A DNA stretch of 64,000 bases from Pseudoalteromonas sp. Scap06 (GCF_013394165.1 NZ_CP041330.1:2038501-2102500); one strand, 5' to 3'; shown: positions 48,971 through 57,887, counted from the first letter of the stretch. Numbers and translations: made by a program. The notes: a model not told the origin generated them from the sequence alone.

Positions 48971-50308
48971 TTAAACTAACTCGCTTAAAGCAGCTAACCC
49001 CACTATGCAAGCTAAACCTAGCTGGGCTATAAGGCTAAAAGCCGATACCACTCTTAATAAAAACAATCCCCAAGGATGTTTAATATGCGGGTACAACGAA
49101 CAACGCTTTAAATTTGTCGCAAAGAAAAAACACACCACCGCCGTCATGGTCATAAAAAGAGTAAGCTCACTTTTTATAGTGATGTTTTCATCAAAAAAGA
49201 AAAACAACTGAAGTGGTAGCAATAACGCCACAACCGCGTGTAATACATGTACCTTTTTAATTCGCTCTAACTGCCCTTCAGGGGATAACTCTTTAATTCC
49301 AAAATCACGTTCAAGGCACTTAACTAAATTACTGGCTTTGATACTTACCGCTAAACGATAACAACTTAATCCATCGTTATTACGCGCTCTAAAGTCATAG
49401 CCCGCTTTAAGCAGTAAAATCATTAACGATTCATTTTTACTCATTACTGCGTAATGCAGCGCCGTATTACCTTTATTGTCGACGGCTTTTTTATCTTGGT
49501 ACTGCAGGAGTGTTTCAACTACATTTACATAGCCTTTTTCTGCTGCCCACATAAATGCTGTTTTGTTATCTTCATCGGTTAAAGCACCTGTAGCGCCCTG
49601 CTCAATAAAGCGCATCGCCATTGTTTGCTTAGCTTTTTTCTTGTTTAGGTGGGCAAGTAAAGCATTTTCTAACAACACAATAGAATCAACATCAGGCGAA
49701 ACCTGAGTTAATAAAGTAAAGTAATCTTTGCCTGCAGCTACCTTTTCGCTGGTGAGCTCTGCTAAATAGTCAATGTCTGCAATCGACTGAGGAATATACG
49801 CACTTAAGCGTTCTCTAAAGTCGACCTCTTGCCAAATAGATAGGGTGTCTGCTGCCGACAACTTGGCACCCTGTTCTAGGGCATGCTCTATTAGAGTGAA
49901 AAAGCGTTTACTAAAAAATAGGCTAATCAATGAAAGCGGCGTTTCAATATTATTTTGTGCCGATACACTTGCGTATTTTTCAAGTCGCTGACACAGCATT
50001 AACACAATATTTTCTATGTTGTAGTCATTAGCAAAATAGTGCTCTTTAAGTGCTGCAATATAGACTTGTGCATCCTCATCATATTCACAAATATGCTGAA
50101 AGTAACATTCTTCAAACGGCTCTATGGGGGTTAACCAGGTTAAATAATAAATTGGGGGCAAAACCGTGGTGCAAACACCATCATCTTCTTCAGTAGAACG
50201 ACAGGCAGGCCAAGCTTCTAAAGCATCTAAAATGAAGGCACCGTTTTGTTCAACCAGCCCTTTGACCAGTAACGGGTATTCCTTTGGCCAAATTAGTACA
50301 TTTTCCAT
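48971..50308 (-). CDS. Ankyrin-repeat protein with C-terminal membrane helices
   Basis: 445 residues. Three ankyrin units are visible at about residues 235-335 (GATGALTDEDNKTAFMWAAE, GNTALHYAVMSKNESLMILL, DGLSCYRLAV). The C-terminal 80 residues carry about three hydrophobic helices (VALLLPLQLFFFF and following). The N-terminal half has no clear domain. Likely membrane-anchored with a soluble repeat face; partner unknown. Confidence 0.8.
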   Translation of the reverse strand: MENVLIWPKEYPLLVKGLVEQNGAFILDALEAWPACRSTEEDDGVCTTVLPPIYYLTWLTPIEPFEECYFQHICEYDEDAQVYIAALKEHYFANDYNIENIVLMLCQRLEKYASVSAQNNIETPLSLISLFFSKRFFTLIEHALEQGAKLSAADTLSIWQEVDFRERLSAYIPQSIADIDYLAELTSEKVAAGKDYFTLLTQVSPDVDSIVLLENALLAHLNKKKAKQTMAMRFIEQGATGALTDEDNKTAFMWAAEKGYVNVVETLLQYQDKKAVDNKGNTALHYAVMSKNESLMILLLKAGYDFRARNNDGLSCYRLAVSIKASNLVKCLERDFGIKELSPEGQLERIKKVHVLHAVVALLLPLQLFFFFDENITIKSELTLFMTMTAVVCFFFATNLKRCSLYPHIKHPWGLFLLRVVSAFSLIAQLGLACIVGLAALSELV

Positions 50309-50454
50309 TAAAACAACACAACTCCAGTGTAGCTCGGGTGAGTGGTCAGTTATAACAGTTTTTAGCTGACACCACGCTTAATCAAAGAAGCCGATATTCT
50401 AACACAGCTAGGTTGCCAAGCTAGCGTAAACTCGTGCAATATAGGCCAAAATAC

Positions 50455-50491
50455 AAAAGCAACTAACGACATGCGCCATTAGCTGCTTTTA
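50455..50491 (-). terminator. Terminator of the MlaC-like gene
   Basis: AAAGCAGCTAA / TTAGTTGCTTT imperfect stem with a T-rich tail on the minus strand, about 30 bp after the stop. Confidence 0.55.
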
Positions 50492-50518
50492 CGGTTGGAG
50501 CTTTTAATTACAAAGGAA

Positions 50519-51112
50519 CTAACTTTGCTGAAGTTCTGCTGTGACTTGATCTAAACCCACATCAGAAATACGTTGAATGATCTCTTTTTGCTTAGCACTA
50601 AGTAACGAAATCCCCTCAGCAACAATATCGTATACTTTCCATTGCTGATCGTTCCCCAAACGAAGTTTAAAGTGTAAATCTATGGTGGGTTTATTAGCTT
50701 CAATAATTTGCGTTTTAACTGTGGCAAATTTAGAGTCGCTTGCAGCAGCGTCTTGCTCAAAAATTACATCTTGCCCTGTGTACTTCACAAGCGCACTAGC
50801 ATAAGTGCCCGTTAAGTAATGCTCTACCGCATCTATAAACGCAACGCCTTGTTCACGGTTAATGCCTTTAATATGTTTACCTAATAATTTAAACGACACA
50901 AACTTAATATCAATATGTGGCATCAAACGCTGCTCAACAATTAATGACATCGCTTCTTTGCTGGCATTACCTTGCGCATTTACCTGCCCAATATCGTTAA
51001 ATAATGATTCGGCTACAGTTTGCAATAATTGTTTAGGTGACGGCTGCGTTTGTGCAGTGAGTGCGCTACTAAAAAAAACAGCAATAACCACTAAAAGCTT
51101 TATAAGTTTCAT
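50519..51112 (-). CDS. MlaC/Ttg2D-like periplasmic phospholipid-binding protein
   Basis: 197 residues from the ATG at 51112, which puts a clean signal peptide (MKLIKLLVVIAVFFSSALTA) at the N-terminus; a longer frame starting at 51181 would precede it with an unlikely 23-residue stretch. The core QLLQTVAESLFNDIGQ and the KVYDIVAEGISLL block match MlaC. MlaC ferries phospholipids between outer- and inner-membrane complexes. It is a stand-alone copy, not in an mlaFEDCB operon. Confidence 0.83.
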   Translation of the reverse strand: MKLIKLLVVIAVFFSSALTAQTQPSPKQLLQTVAESLFNDIGQVNAQGNASKEAMSLIVEQRLMPHIDIKFVSFKLLGKHIKGINREQGVAFIDAVEHYLTGTYASALVKYTGQDVIFEQDAAASDSKFATVKTQIIEANKPTIDLHFKLRLGNDQQWKVYDIVAEGISLLSAKQKEIIQRISDVGLDQVTAELQQS

Positions 51113-51358
51113 AATAAATGCATAGTTTAAATAATTAAGTTTAGTGTAATCTACGCAAATAACAGGCAACAAAAAAGGCATAAATAAGCAACTTATTAAT
51201 GCCCAATTAGCACCAATAAAATTAATTAAATAAATTCAATTAGTTAAAAACTTTAGTTAACAAGCCATCTACAAGCGGATTTTTGTCCTCATTGAAAACA
51301 GTAATTCACCGCCCTTATCATTTAATTACTATTTAAATTTACCTACCAGTAGGTCGTT

Positions 51359-51895
51359 ATGAAAACCTCATTTGAGATGATTTCAATTATTGTTTTTTGT
51401 TTATTTTTACTGCCAACAAATGCAGCCTATGCATCCTCAAGCCATGGCTACGCTGTGGACTTATTAAAAGGCGAAGGTAATGTGACTGGGGTAAAGCTTG
51501 CGTATCAATATCATCCCAAGGGTGCACAAAACTTTGTTGGCGATGCCCGTTTTTATCTAGAAAGCAGCCTCAATCTGTGGCATTACCACCATGATCAACA
51601 GTCACAATCCAACCTAGTATTCGCTGTTTCACCAGTTGTGCAGTTTCCTGCATTTAGCGTATACAATACGCCATTCTATGTGGAGGCTGGTATTGGCTTT
51701 TCCCTACTTGATGAGCACCATTTTGCAGGTAAAAACCTAAGTACTCACTATCAGTTTGAAGATAGAATAGGCCTAGTGGCCGATTTTGGAGAAACCAACG
51801 TAGCACTGCGTATTATTCACTATTCAAACGCAGGATTTAAAGCACCTAATCCAGGAATAAACTTTTTAACATTGTCGGTAGCACAACGGTTTTAA
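51359..51895 (+). CDS. PagL-like lipid A 3-O-deacylase (outer-membrane acyloxyacyl hydrolase)
   Basis: 178 residues with a signal peptide (to AYA-S, about residue 25) and beta-barrel strand pattern. The end carries RIIHYSNAGFKAPNPG, matching the PagL catalytic H and S (H126, S128 in Pseudomonas), and ends in RF. The third catalytic position, Glu140 in Pseudomonas PagL, is Asn here (GIN). A neighbouring Glu could substitute, or activity may be altered. The role is lipid A remodelling. Confidence 0.78.
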   Translation: MKTSFEMISIIVFCLFLLPTNAAYASSSHGYAVDLLKGEGNVTGVKLAYQYHPKGAQNFVGDARFYLESSLNLWHYHHDQQSQSNLVFAVSPVVQFPAFSVYNTPFYVEAGIGFSLLDEHHFAGKNLSTHYQFEDRIGLVADFGETNVALRIIHYSNAGFKAPNPGINFLTLSVAQRF

Positions 51896-51979
51896 ACACC
51901 CGTAATAAACACTCAAAATGTTGCGGCTTATATTGAAAGCGGTCATAATTACTGCTTAAAAAACAATAAGGTCAACAAC

Positions 51980-52123
51980 ATGCAAATTTGGCAAATCGTA
52001 CTCGTTATCTCGATTGTACTGGCTATTGTTATCGGTAATTTAGCACTGCTGCGTTTAAGTGCAAAAAGCGAGTTTAAAGCCTCTCCCTCTATTATTCATA
52101 AAAAAGACATAAAAAAGCCCTGA
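51980..52123 (+). CDS. DUF2897 small membrane protein
   Basis: 47 residues, starting MQIWQIVLVISIVLAIVIGN. One membrane helix and a basic tail ending KKDIKKP. It matches the gammaproteobacterial DUF2897 family. The stop codon TGA is inside the terminator stem. Confidence 0.78.
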   Translation: MQIWQIVLVISIVLAIVIGNLALLRLSAKSEFKASPSIIHKKDIKKP

Positions 52124-52140
52124 ATATTCAGGGCTTTTTT
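52110..52140. terminator. Bidirectional terminator overlapping the DUF2897 stop
   Basis: AAAAAAGCCCTGAA / TTCAGGGCTTTTTT stem with a short centre. It serves DUF2897 and the convergent YjiH-family gene. Confidence 0.93.
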
Positions 52141-52154
52141 CGTTTAATTATTAC

Positions 52155-53543
52155 TTAACCAACTAACCAGTGTGCCATTAAGGCAATAACAGGCAATGTA
52201 ACTAATGTTCTGAGAATGAAAATAACAAACAACTCAAAAATATTAACTGGTATTTTACTTCCTAATAAAAGTGCGCCCACTTCAGACATATAAATAAGTT
52301 GCGTCACACTCATGGCTGCAATAATAAAACGTGTTACATCACTTTCAATTGAACCTGCAGCTAAAATAGAAGGAATAAACATATCTGCAAAACCGACCAT
52401 AATAGTTTGTGCAGCCATTTCAGCTTCTGGTACTTGTAAAAGCTCCAAGAACGGAATAAACGGCATACCTAAATACTGAAATATCGGGGTATATTCAGCA
52501 ATAATAAGTGCAAATGTACCCACAGCCATGACTACTGGTAATACTGCAAACACCATATCAAATGCATTGTGTATACCTTCTTCTAAGGTGCCCTTCAAGC
52601 CTGGCGCTTTTTCTGCTTTAGTTAATGCAACATCAAGTGAATGCTTAAATAATGTTTTGCCTTCAGGAACCAATTCAGCGTTTCCATCGGGCTCTTCACC
52701 ATCAATAAGCACGTCCTTTTTAAAACGCAGTGGTGGTAAACGCGGAACAATTATCGCAGCCACTACACCGGCTAAACACACGGTTAGGTAGAAAGGTGCA
52801 AATAAGTATTCAAGCTTTACTTGGCCAATAACAACTAAACAAAAGGTAATTGATACAGCAGAGAAAGTGGTACCAATAATCGCAGCTTCACGTTGAGTAT
52901 AATATTTATCTTCATACTGACGCGCAGTCATTAAAATACCTACGCTACCATCACCTAACCATGAAGCAACACAATTAACTGCACTGCGCCCTGGCACCCC
53001 AAACAATGGACGCATTACTTTAGTAAGTAAGGTACCCACCAGCTCAAGTAAACCAAAATTAAGTAATAACGGCAGTAATAAGCCCGCTAAAATAAACACC
53101 GAAAACAGCACCGGTAATAAATCTTTTAATACTAGCAAGCCAGTATTTTCTGAGGTAATAGCATGCGGTCCAACTTGAAAATAAGTTAAAAGCACAAACG
53201 CCATACCAAACAACCGTGTTACTAACCAAATCCAACTCACATTAAACAAATGATTTAATAAGCGAAATTTGGTTAAGCTTTTCGGTTTAAAGACACTAAG
53301 CACCAGCGACATTACACCAGTAATACAAATAATGGTAGCTATTAGCCCTAGTGCTATCTCACTGAATGAGGCTTGAATTGCCTTGGCCATTACCGCGATA
53401 GGTATCGTCATTATTTCGCCAGACGGTACTGGCGTCATGAACAAAAAAACGCCGATTAAAGAAGGAATTAAAAAAACCAACCATACTTTCAAATCATAAC
53501 TTTTTTGAACGGATGCTGGGCGTGATGAATCTAACTGAGACAT
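52155..53543 (-). CDS. YjiH-family nucleoside-recognition (GATE) membrane protein
   Basis: 462 residues from the ATG at 53543, preceded by ACAGGT at a good distance; a longer frame to 53567 has no ribosome site. About 10 membrane helices. SWLGDGSVGILMTARQYEDKYYTQREAA and the GFADMFIPSILA region are YjiH hallmarks. Transports or gates an unknown nucleoside-like substrate. Confidence 0.85.
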   Translation of the reverse strand: MSQLDSSRPASVQKSYDLKVWLVFLIPSLIGVFLFMTPVPSGEIMTIPIAVMAKAIQASFSEIALGLIATIICITGVMSLVLSVFKPKSLTKFRLLNHLFNVSWIWLVTRLFGMAFVLLTYFQVGPHAITSENTGLLVLKDLLPVLFSVFILAGLLLPLLLNFGLLELVGTLLTKVMRPLFGVPGRSAVNCVASWLGDGSVGILMTARQYEDKYYTQREAAIIGTTFSAVSITFCLVVIGQVKLEYLFAPFYLTVCLAGVVAAIIVPRLPPLRFKKDVLIDGEEPDGNAELVPEGKTLFKHSLDVALTKAEKAPGLKGTLEEGIHNAFDMVFAVLPVVMAVGTFALIIAEYTPIFQYLGMPFIPFLELLQVPEAEMAAQTIMVGFADMFIPSILAAGSIESDVTRFIIAAMSVTQLIYMSEVGALLLGSKIPVNIFELFVIFILRTLVTLPVIALMAHWLVG

Positions 53544-53560
53544 ATTTTCAACCTGTAAAA

Positions 53561-53593
53561 ACCACAAAAAGAGCTAAGTGCTCTTTTTGTGGT
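53561..53593 (-). terminator. Strong hairpin between bamC and the YjiH gene
   Basis: Perfect 14-bp inverted repeat ACCACAAAAAGAGC / GCTCTTTTTGTGGT with a 5-nt loop, followed by T-runs on the minus strand. It limits read-through from bamC into the YjiH gene, whose ribosome site follows directly. Confidence 0.88.
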
Positions 53594-53608
53594 AAGTATT
53601 TATAATTA

Positions 53609-54667
53609 TTAAATTTTAATACCGCGCTTAATTAACGCCGCTTCTAATGCTTGCTGTAAACCATTCATTGTACCTGGTTCAAGCGTTTCGCCTTTGTCAT
53701 CCATCCACGTAAGACTGGTGCCACCTTGCTTGGTTTTGCTAACCAAAATTTGGTATTGGCCTTCATCAATTGGTAATTCTGTTGGTTCATCGCCCCAAAT
53801 AGAATCCCATACGCTACTTTCTACTTTGGCGTAATCTGCTGTAATTAAACCTGTCTCTTGGTTTATTTCAACAATGGTGAAAGATAAGCGCTCTAAGAAT
53901 CCAGAAAAGCGATCGAATACTGTATCGTAGGCTTGCTCAGTAACAAGTGCTGCATTGCCTTTGTTATCAAACCCAAGCTCTAATGAAATTACCCCTTTAC
54001 GCTTACGCATATCAACTTCAAGTTGACGATAGCGGTAATCAAACTCACTTACTACTTGGTTAAGTGCACGTACTTCTAGCTGCTGTTTTAATAAATCAGT
54101 CAAAGGCTTATCGCCTTTAAAATCAATAAGCTCCGCAGTTAAAGACGCTGTACGTTGATGCTCTTTTTCTTCAATAGTAAATTTAAAACGTTCTAAATCA
54201 ACACTTTCATCATCGCCCCATAACCAGCTTTCCTCTGGCTTAACAATAGCGTACCAATCTGTTTCAAGTGTTCCTTGCATTTTGTTTTGTTGTGTCGCAC
54301 TAATGTTGTTGTCAGCAAGCACTGCTTGAATCGAGTCCCAAATGAATACATCTAAATCGTCAATGCCATCATTTTTATCAAAATAAATACGTGCTTGTTT
54401 ATCTGCTTCCTCAACCCAACTGCCTTTAGCAACCGTTAATACTTGCGCCGGCGGACGATAGTTTGTTGCCTCCGGATTATTATCATATTGACCCACATCC
54501 ATCTTATAAACAGGATCTTGAGCGGGTTGTGATAACGAAGCAGGTGCTTTAACCGGCTCATGGGCGCGGTAGTTACGCTCATTATGGGCATCACTTGTAA
54601 ATACACTACACCCTGACAAACTTACCAATACACTTACTGCAAGTGCTTTTGGGATCCAATACTGCAC
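53609..54667 (-). CDS. bamC: Outer-membrane assembly lipoprotein BamC
   Basis: 352 residues (E. coli 344). The lipobox LSGC makes it a lipoprotein. BamC's two helix-grip domains fit residues about 100-345, and the N-terminal unstructured stretch with YRAHEPVKAPASL binds BamD in E. coli. It forms part of the BAM complex. dapA, its usual upstream partner in gammaproteobacteria, is not next to it. Confidence 0.93.
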   Translation of the reverse strand: MQYWIPKALAVSVLVSLSGCSVFTSDAHNERNYRAHEPVKAPASLSQPAQDPVYKMDVGQYDNNPEATNYRPPAQVLTVAKGSWVEEADKQARIYFDKNDGIDDLDVFIWDSIQAVLADNNISATQQNKMQGTLETDWYAIVKPEESWLWGDDESVDLERFKFTIEEKEHQRTASLTAELIDFKGDKPLTDLLKQQLEVRALNQVVSEFDYRYRQLEVDMRKRKGVISLELGFDNKGNAALVTEQAYDTVFDRFSGFLERLSFTIVEINQETGLITADYAKVESSVWDSIWGDEPTELPIDEGQYQILVSKTKQGGTSLTWMDDKGETLEPGTMNGLQQALEAALIKRGIKI

Positions 54668-55021
54668 AGATAATTCTCCTTAGCATACCCTTAATTGTTT
54701 TAACAAATATATGAGTGGGTAATACCGATTTGGTTCAGTGTAAAATCAATATTAACTTTACATTTATAATTTGCTTATCTAACTGCATTAAGCCAACAAG
54801 ATGACCGACAGACTAAGCTACAAATAGACACATTTTTGCTATGGTACTTTCACAAGCTTGTAAAAACAAGAAACACTGCACTATTAACCGCCTAAAATTA
54901 ACCGTCGCTGTAGTTTAACGCGGGTTTTGTGTTAAACTTTGCTGCCGTGCAACGCTACGTGTTTATTTTTTGTTGCCAAGTCGGTTGTTATCATCCAAGT
55001 AACTTAGGTACTTTAAAACCC
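54668..55021. other. Divergent spacer between bamC and gcvR
   Basis: About 354 bp. No complete gene; in many relatives dapA occupies this point. A GTG-started 31-codon extension of gcvR runs into it but lacks homology. Confidence 0.4.
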
Positions 55022-55555
55022 ATGACTGCATTTTCAAATCATCAAATTGTTTTAACCGCAATTGGCGAAGATAGATCGGGCATCGTTAGTGAGCTTACGC
55101 AACTCGTCAGTGATTGCCACTGTAATATTATAGATAGCCGCATTGCTATTTTAGGCAACGAACTTACTTTTATTATGCTACTTAGCGGTGATATGTCAGC
55201 CATTAGCCGTATTGAGCACACCCTGCCTACCAAAGGTATGGAGCTTGGCCTGCTTACTATGATGAAACGCACTTCAAGCCATAATCAAAGCGAGTTTTGT
55301 GCAGGTTACACCCTAGAATATACTGGCATAGACACCCCTGGCACCTTGAGTAAAGTAACGCGCTTTTTTGCAGACAGTAATATTAATATTTGCTCATTAA
55401 AATCAGATACCTACGAAGAAGATACTGAACTTAAAATGCGCTGTGAACTTGAATTTAATATTCCCGTTGACGTTGACATTGACCAATTTAAAATTAGTTT
55501 TGAAAACCTTTCGCACGTTTTAAACGTAGATTACATCTTTCGACGTATTCGCTAA
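55022..55555 (+). CDS. gcvR: Glycine-cleavage repressor GcvR (ACT-domain)
   Basis: 177 residues from ATG 55022; an in-frame GTG at 54929 would add 31 unrelated residues. Two ACT domains: residues 8-75 (IVLTAIGEDRSGIVSELT) and 95-175 (YTGIDTPGTLSKVTRFFA). It works with GcvA to repress the gcv operon. Followed after 10 bp by bcp, as in E. coli. Confidence 0.9.
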   Translation: MTAFSNHQIVLTAIGEDRSGIVSELTQLVSDCHCNIIDSRIAILGNELTFIMLLSGDMSAISRIEHTLPTKGMELGLLTMMKRTSSHNQSEFCAGYTLEYTGIDTPGTLSKVTRFFADSNINICSLKSDTYEEDTELKMRCELEFNIPVDVDIDQFKISFENLSHVLNVDYIFRRIR

Positions 55556-55565
55556 GGAGTTTAGC

Positions 55566-56045
55566 ATGAACAAAATTACCCCATTACAAAGTGGCGACAC
55601 AGCACCGGCTTTTAGCTTACAAAACCAAAATGACGAAACCGTCGTGCTCAACGAGTTATTAAAAGAAAAACAAGTATTGGTATACTTTTACCCTAAAGCG
55701 TCAACGCCAGGCTGTACCATACAAGCCGAGAATCTGCGTGACCAACAAGCCGAGCTTGCAAAATTCAACACTCACGTGGTTGGTATAAGCCCAGATCCAA
55801 TTAAGCGCCTTAAAAACTTTGAAACTAAAAAAGAGCTTAACTTTGACCTACTTTCTGACGAAGATCATGCCATTGCTGAGGCATTTGGCGTGTGGGGATA
55901 CAAAAAGTTTATGGGCAAAGAATATGATGGTATCCACCGCCTCACTTTCTTAGTCGGTCAAGACGGTAAAATTAAACACTTGTTTGATAAATTTAAAACC
56001 AAAGATCATCACCAAGTGGTATTGGATTATTTAGCTGCTGAATAA
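55566..56045 (+). CDS. bcp: Thioredoxin-dependent thiol peroxidase (Bcp/PrxQ), one-Cys form
   Basis: 159 residues. Peroxidatic Cys C50 in STPGCTIQAENLRD. The resolving Cys that E. coli Bcp has five residues later is replaced (A-E-N), and no other Cys exists in the protein, so it must use an outside thiol. It reduces hydrogen and lipid peroxides in the cytoplasm. Probably operonic with gcvR. Confidence 0.93.
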   Translation: MNKITPLQSGDTAPAFSLQNQNDETVVLNELLKEKQVLVYFYPKASTPGCTIQAENLRDQQAELAKFNTHVVGISPDPIKRLKNFETKKELNFDLLSDEDHAIAEAFGVWGYKKFMGKEYDGIHRLTFLVGQDGKIKHLFDKFKTKDHHQVVLDYLAAE

Positions 56046-56080
56046 AGGCTAAAGGCTAAAGGCTAAAGGCTAAAGGCTAA
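56044..56080 (+). repeat. Heptanucleotide tandem repeat (AAAGGCT, five copies)
   Basis: AAAGGCT repeated five times plus a partial unit. It starts inside the bcp stop codon and ends just before the terminator. Confidence 0.95.
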
Positions 56081-56091
56081 ACAAGATAAAA

Positions 56092-56123
56092 TAAAAGCGT
56101 TGCTCAAGGGCAACGCTTTTTTG
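56092..56123 (+). terminator. Terminator after bcp
   Basis: AAAAGCGTTGC / GCAACGCTTTT stem with a TCAAGG loop and T-run. Confidence 0.9.
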
Positions 56124-56198
56124 TATTTATCGCTTTAGTACTTTAGCATTCCTGCCGATAGCTAAATTGGTAACGAATAACATTATGGATAATTAACC

Positions 56199-56645
56199 GT
56201 GATACAGCTAAATAAACACTCAGCCTTTGACGTTAAAATTGCAGCAGAAAAAATAAATGTTGCACAACAAACAAAAGAAACAACTAAAAATAAGGACAAC
56301 GCTGATTATCAATTATCAGACAGAGAGCGTAATAAACTCTCGGGAAAAGAGGCTGAGCAAAACGTTGAAAAAACCACAAATTCAGAAATACCTGAATATA
56401 TTGCAAAAATGATAGAGCAACTTAAAGAGCTCAAACAGCTGCTTGAAGAACAAAAAGAACAACTCACTCAATTACAAGCTCAATCGGACCAAGAAGACGA
56501 GGCTATACAAGCACAAATTGAAGCACAAGCAAACATCGTTTCATCAACACAATCTCAAGTAGTCGCGCTGGTGCAAATGATTAGCCAAGCCATGAAAGAT
56601 GCAGGTATTACAGACGCTGGCGCACTTGTCAGTGCCATTGTTTGA
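56199..56645 (+). CDS. Small coiled-coil protein, FlxA-like in character
   Basis: 148 residues with a GTG start and a GGA ribosome site about 9 bp away. The charged N-terminus is disordered. Residues about 65-125 form a Gln/Glu/Leu-rich coiled coil (QLKELKQLLEEQKEQLTQL) and the C-terminus is hydrophobic (VVALVQMISQAMKDAG). FlxA of E. coli has a similar composition, but the match is weak. Function unknown. Confidence 0.6.
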   Translation: MIQLNKHSAFDVKIAAEKINVAQQTKETTKNKDNADYQLSDRERNKLSGKEAEQNVEKTTNSEIPEYIAKMIEQLKELKQLLEEQKEQLTQLQAQSDQEDEAIQAQIEAQANIVSSTQSQVVALVQMISQAMKDAGITDAGALVSAIV

Positions 56646-56772
56646 ATTTTCAGAAACAGCGATTCAGCTTCATATAAATTTACTTTATAGTAGCGTTTTT
56701 GTGTTTACCTTCGACTTAATATTTCAATAGTAAATACGCCTACCCTAGCGATTAAAAATTACGTTATGCACT

Positions 56773-56796
56773 AAGTTTTAAGTTTTAAGTTTTAAG
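56773..56796 (+). repeat. Heptanucleotide tandem repeat (AAGTTTT, three copies)
   Basis: Three tandem AAGTTTT units plus a partial one in the spacer before the cassette region. A different unit, same length as the AAAGGCT array near bcp. Confidence 0.85.
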
Positions 56797-56983
56797 CTGT
56801 TCAAGAAGATTATTATTGTTGTTGTGACAGTACATTTAAAAGTTAGTAATTTACTTAACCCCTGAAACGTATTTTATTTTTATATTGCACATTAATTTGA
56901 TTACCTAGTCAGGCACACTAGCCAGTTGAACTCACAGCGAGAACCTGTCATCCAGATGAATCGTCATTAATTTAGTAATAATG

Positions 56984-57005
56984 AGAGGAAACTTTCCTCT
57001 TTTTT
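56984..57005 (+). terminator. Hairpin ending the region before the integron cassettes
   Basis: AGAGGAAA / TTCCTCT stem with a T7 run. No gene directly precedes it by less than 300 bp. Confidence 0.6.
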
Positions 57006-57137
57006 ACGTGTTTATATAAGCTACAGAAATTATAATATTTATAGCCGGCAATAACTTAAGCTATTTGCTATTAATGCAAGTTCACAAAATAAGGACGTTT
57101 TTGCGCTAAAATGGGGAAAGTGTCCTCTGATAAAGCT

Positions 57138-57144
57138 GTTAGCC
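57138..57144 (+). other. attC-type R' crossover site starting the first cassette
   Basis: GTTAGCC fits the integron consensus GTTRRRY at six of seven positions. A TTG start codon with an AGAG ribosome site lies about 14 bp further on, the usual spacing in cassettes. Confidence 0.5.
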
Positions 57145-57157
57145 AACTAGAGATAAT

Positions 57158-57681
57158 TTGGAGTATCAAGTTAGATACAACCCACATTCAGACCTTGCGA
57201 ATTTAGCTCAATATCAACTTGATTGCATTGAGACAAAAAATAGTTCTGGTCACTCCAATGGTATTAGTATGGATATGCAAGCATGTTTAATCTCACATGT
57301 ATTTCTGGCGGAGGTGTTAATAAATATGGCGGGTTTTGGCTTACTCCAAGAAAGCTTCAAAGAAAAGAAACCGTATCATTGGAAACGAAAAATGTTTTCT
57401 CGATTTTAAATGTCGAGCATATCGAAGGATTACATGAAGTCCTTGATGCACTTCGTGGTGCAAGAAATAGTTTGGCACATGCAAAGCCCGATAGATATGA
57501 ATACGATCTGGGTGACAGTGAAGTCGAATTTGCAGTTTTTAAGCGACCTTATAATGAACTCTTGACGATTGAATTTCTTAAGCATGCAAACTCAGCTCTC
57601 AATGAGCTTTCGTATGTAATGGGAAATAACGAGGACATAGAGGACTACGGGTTAATTACTTCTGCGGTTGAAGTTGGCTAG
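57158..57681 (+). pseudogene. Frameshifted cassette gene of unknown function
   Basis: Two overlapping frames share one gene. Frame one from TTG 57158 reads MEYQVRYNPHSDLANLAQYQ and goes off-frame at about 57388. Frame two then carries NVFSILNVEHIEGLHEVLDA and ALRGARNSLAHAKP to TAG 57681. Adding one A to the five-A tract in CGAAAAATG would restore one reading frame of about 175 residues. No known domain; the GARNSLAH motif recalls HEPN/MAE-28990-type helical domains, a weak resemblance. Confidence 0.65.
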
Positions 57682-57887
57682 CAAATTCTTCAAGAACGAT
57701 TCGCACGCGTGGCATTTTTACTATGCGTTGGTTTTAGTGGTTAAGGTAGTGTGCGGAAGCATTGGTATAGCAGTGAAAATGCTCTCTTTTGGCGAAGAGG
57801 CAAGAAAATTTCAGAGAACGATGTTAAAATTTCTAATGAGTCGTTCAAAAGGACAAAAAACCGATAACTTTTAACGAGGCGTTATAT
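57677..57887 (+). repeat. attC-like recombination site 1 (VCR-like)
   Basis: The left arm begins in the stop codon (TAGCAAATTCTTCAAGAACG) and continues with CACGCGTGGCATTTTTACTA, close to the start of Vibrio-type attC sites. The right end reads TTTTAACGAGGCGTTATATAC, with the R' core GTTATAT at 57881-57887. At about 210 bp it is longer than the usual 60-130. Confidence 0.7.

Noticed and set aside
57668..57874. 68-residue frame after the first cassette gene
   Set aside because: It lies entirely within the attC-like site and has no ribosome site or homology.
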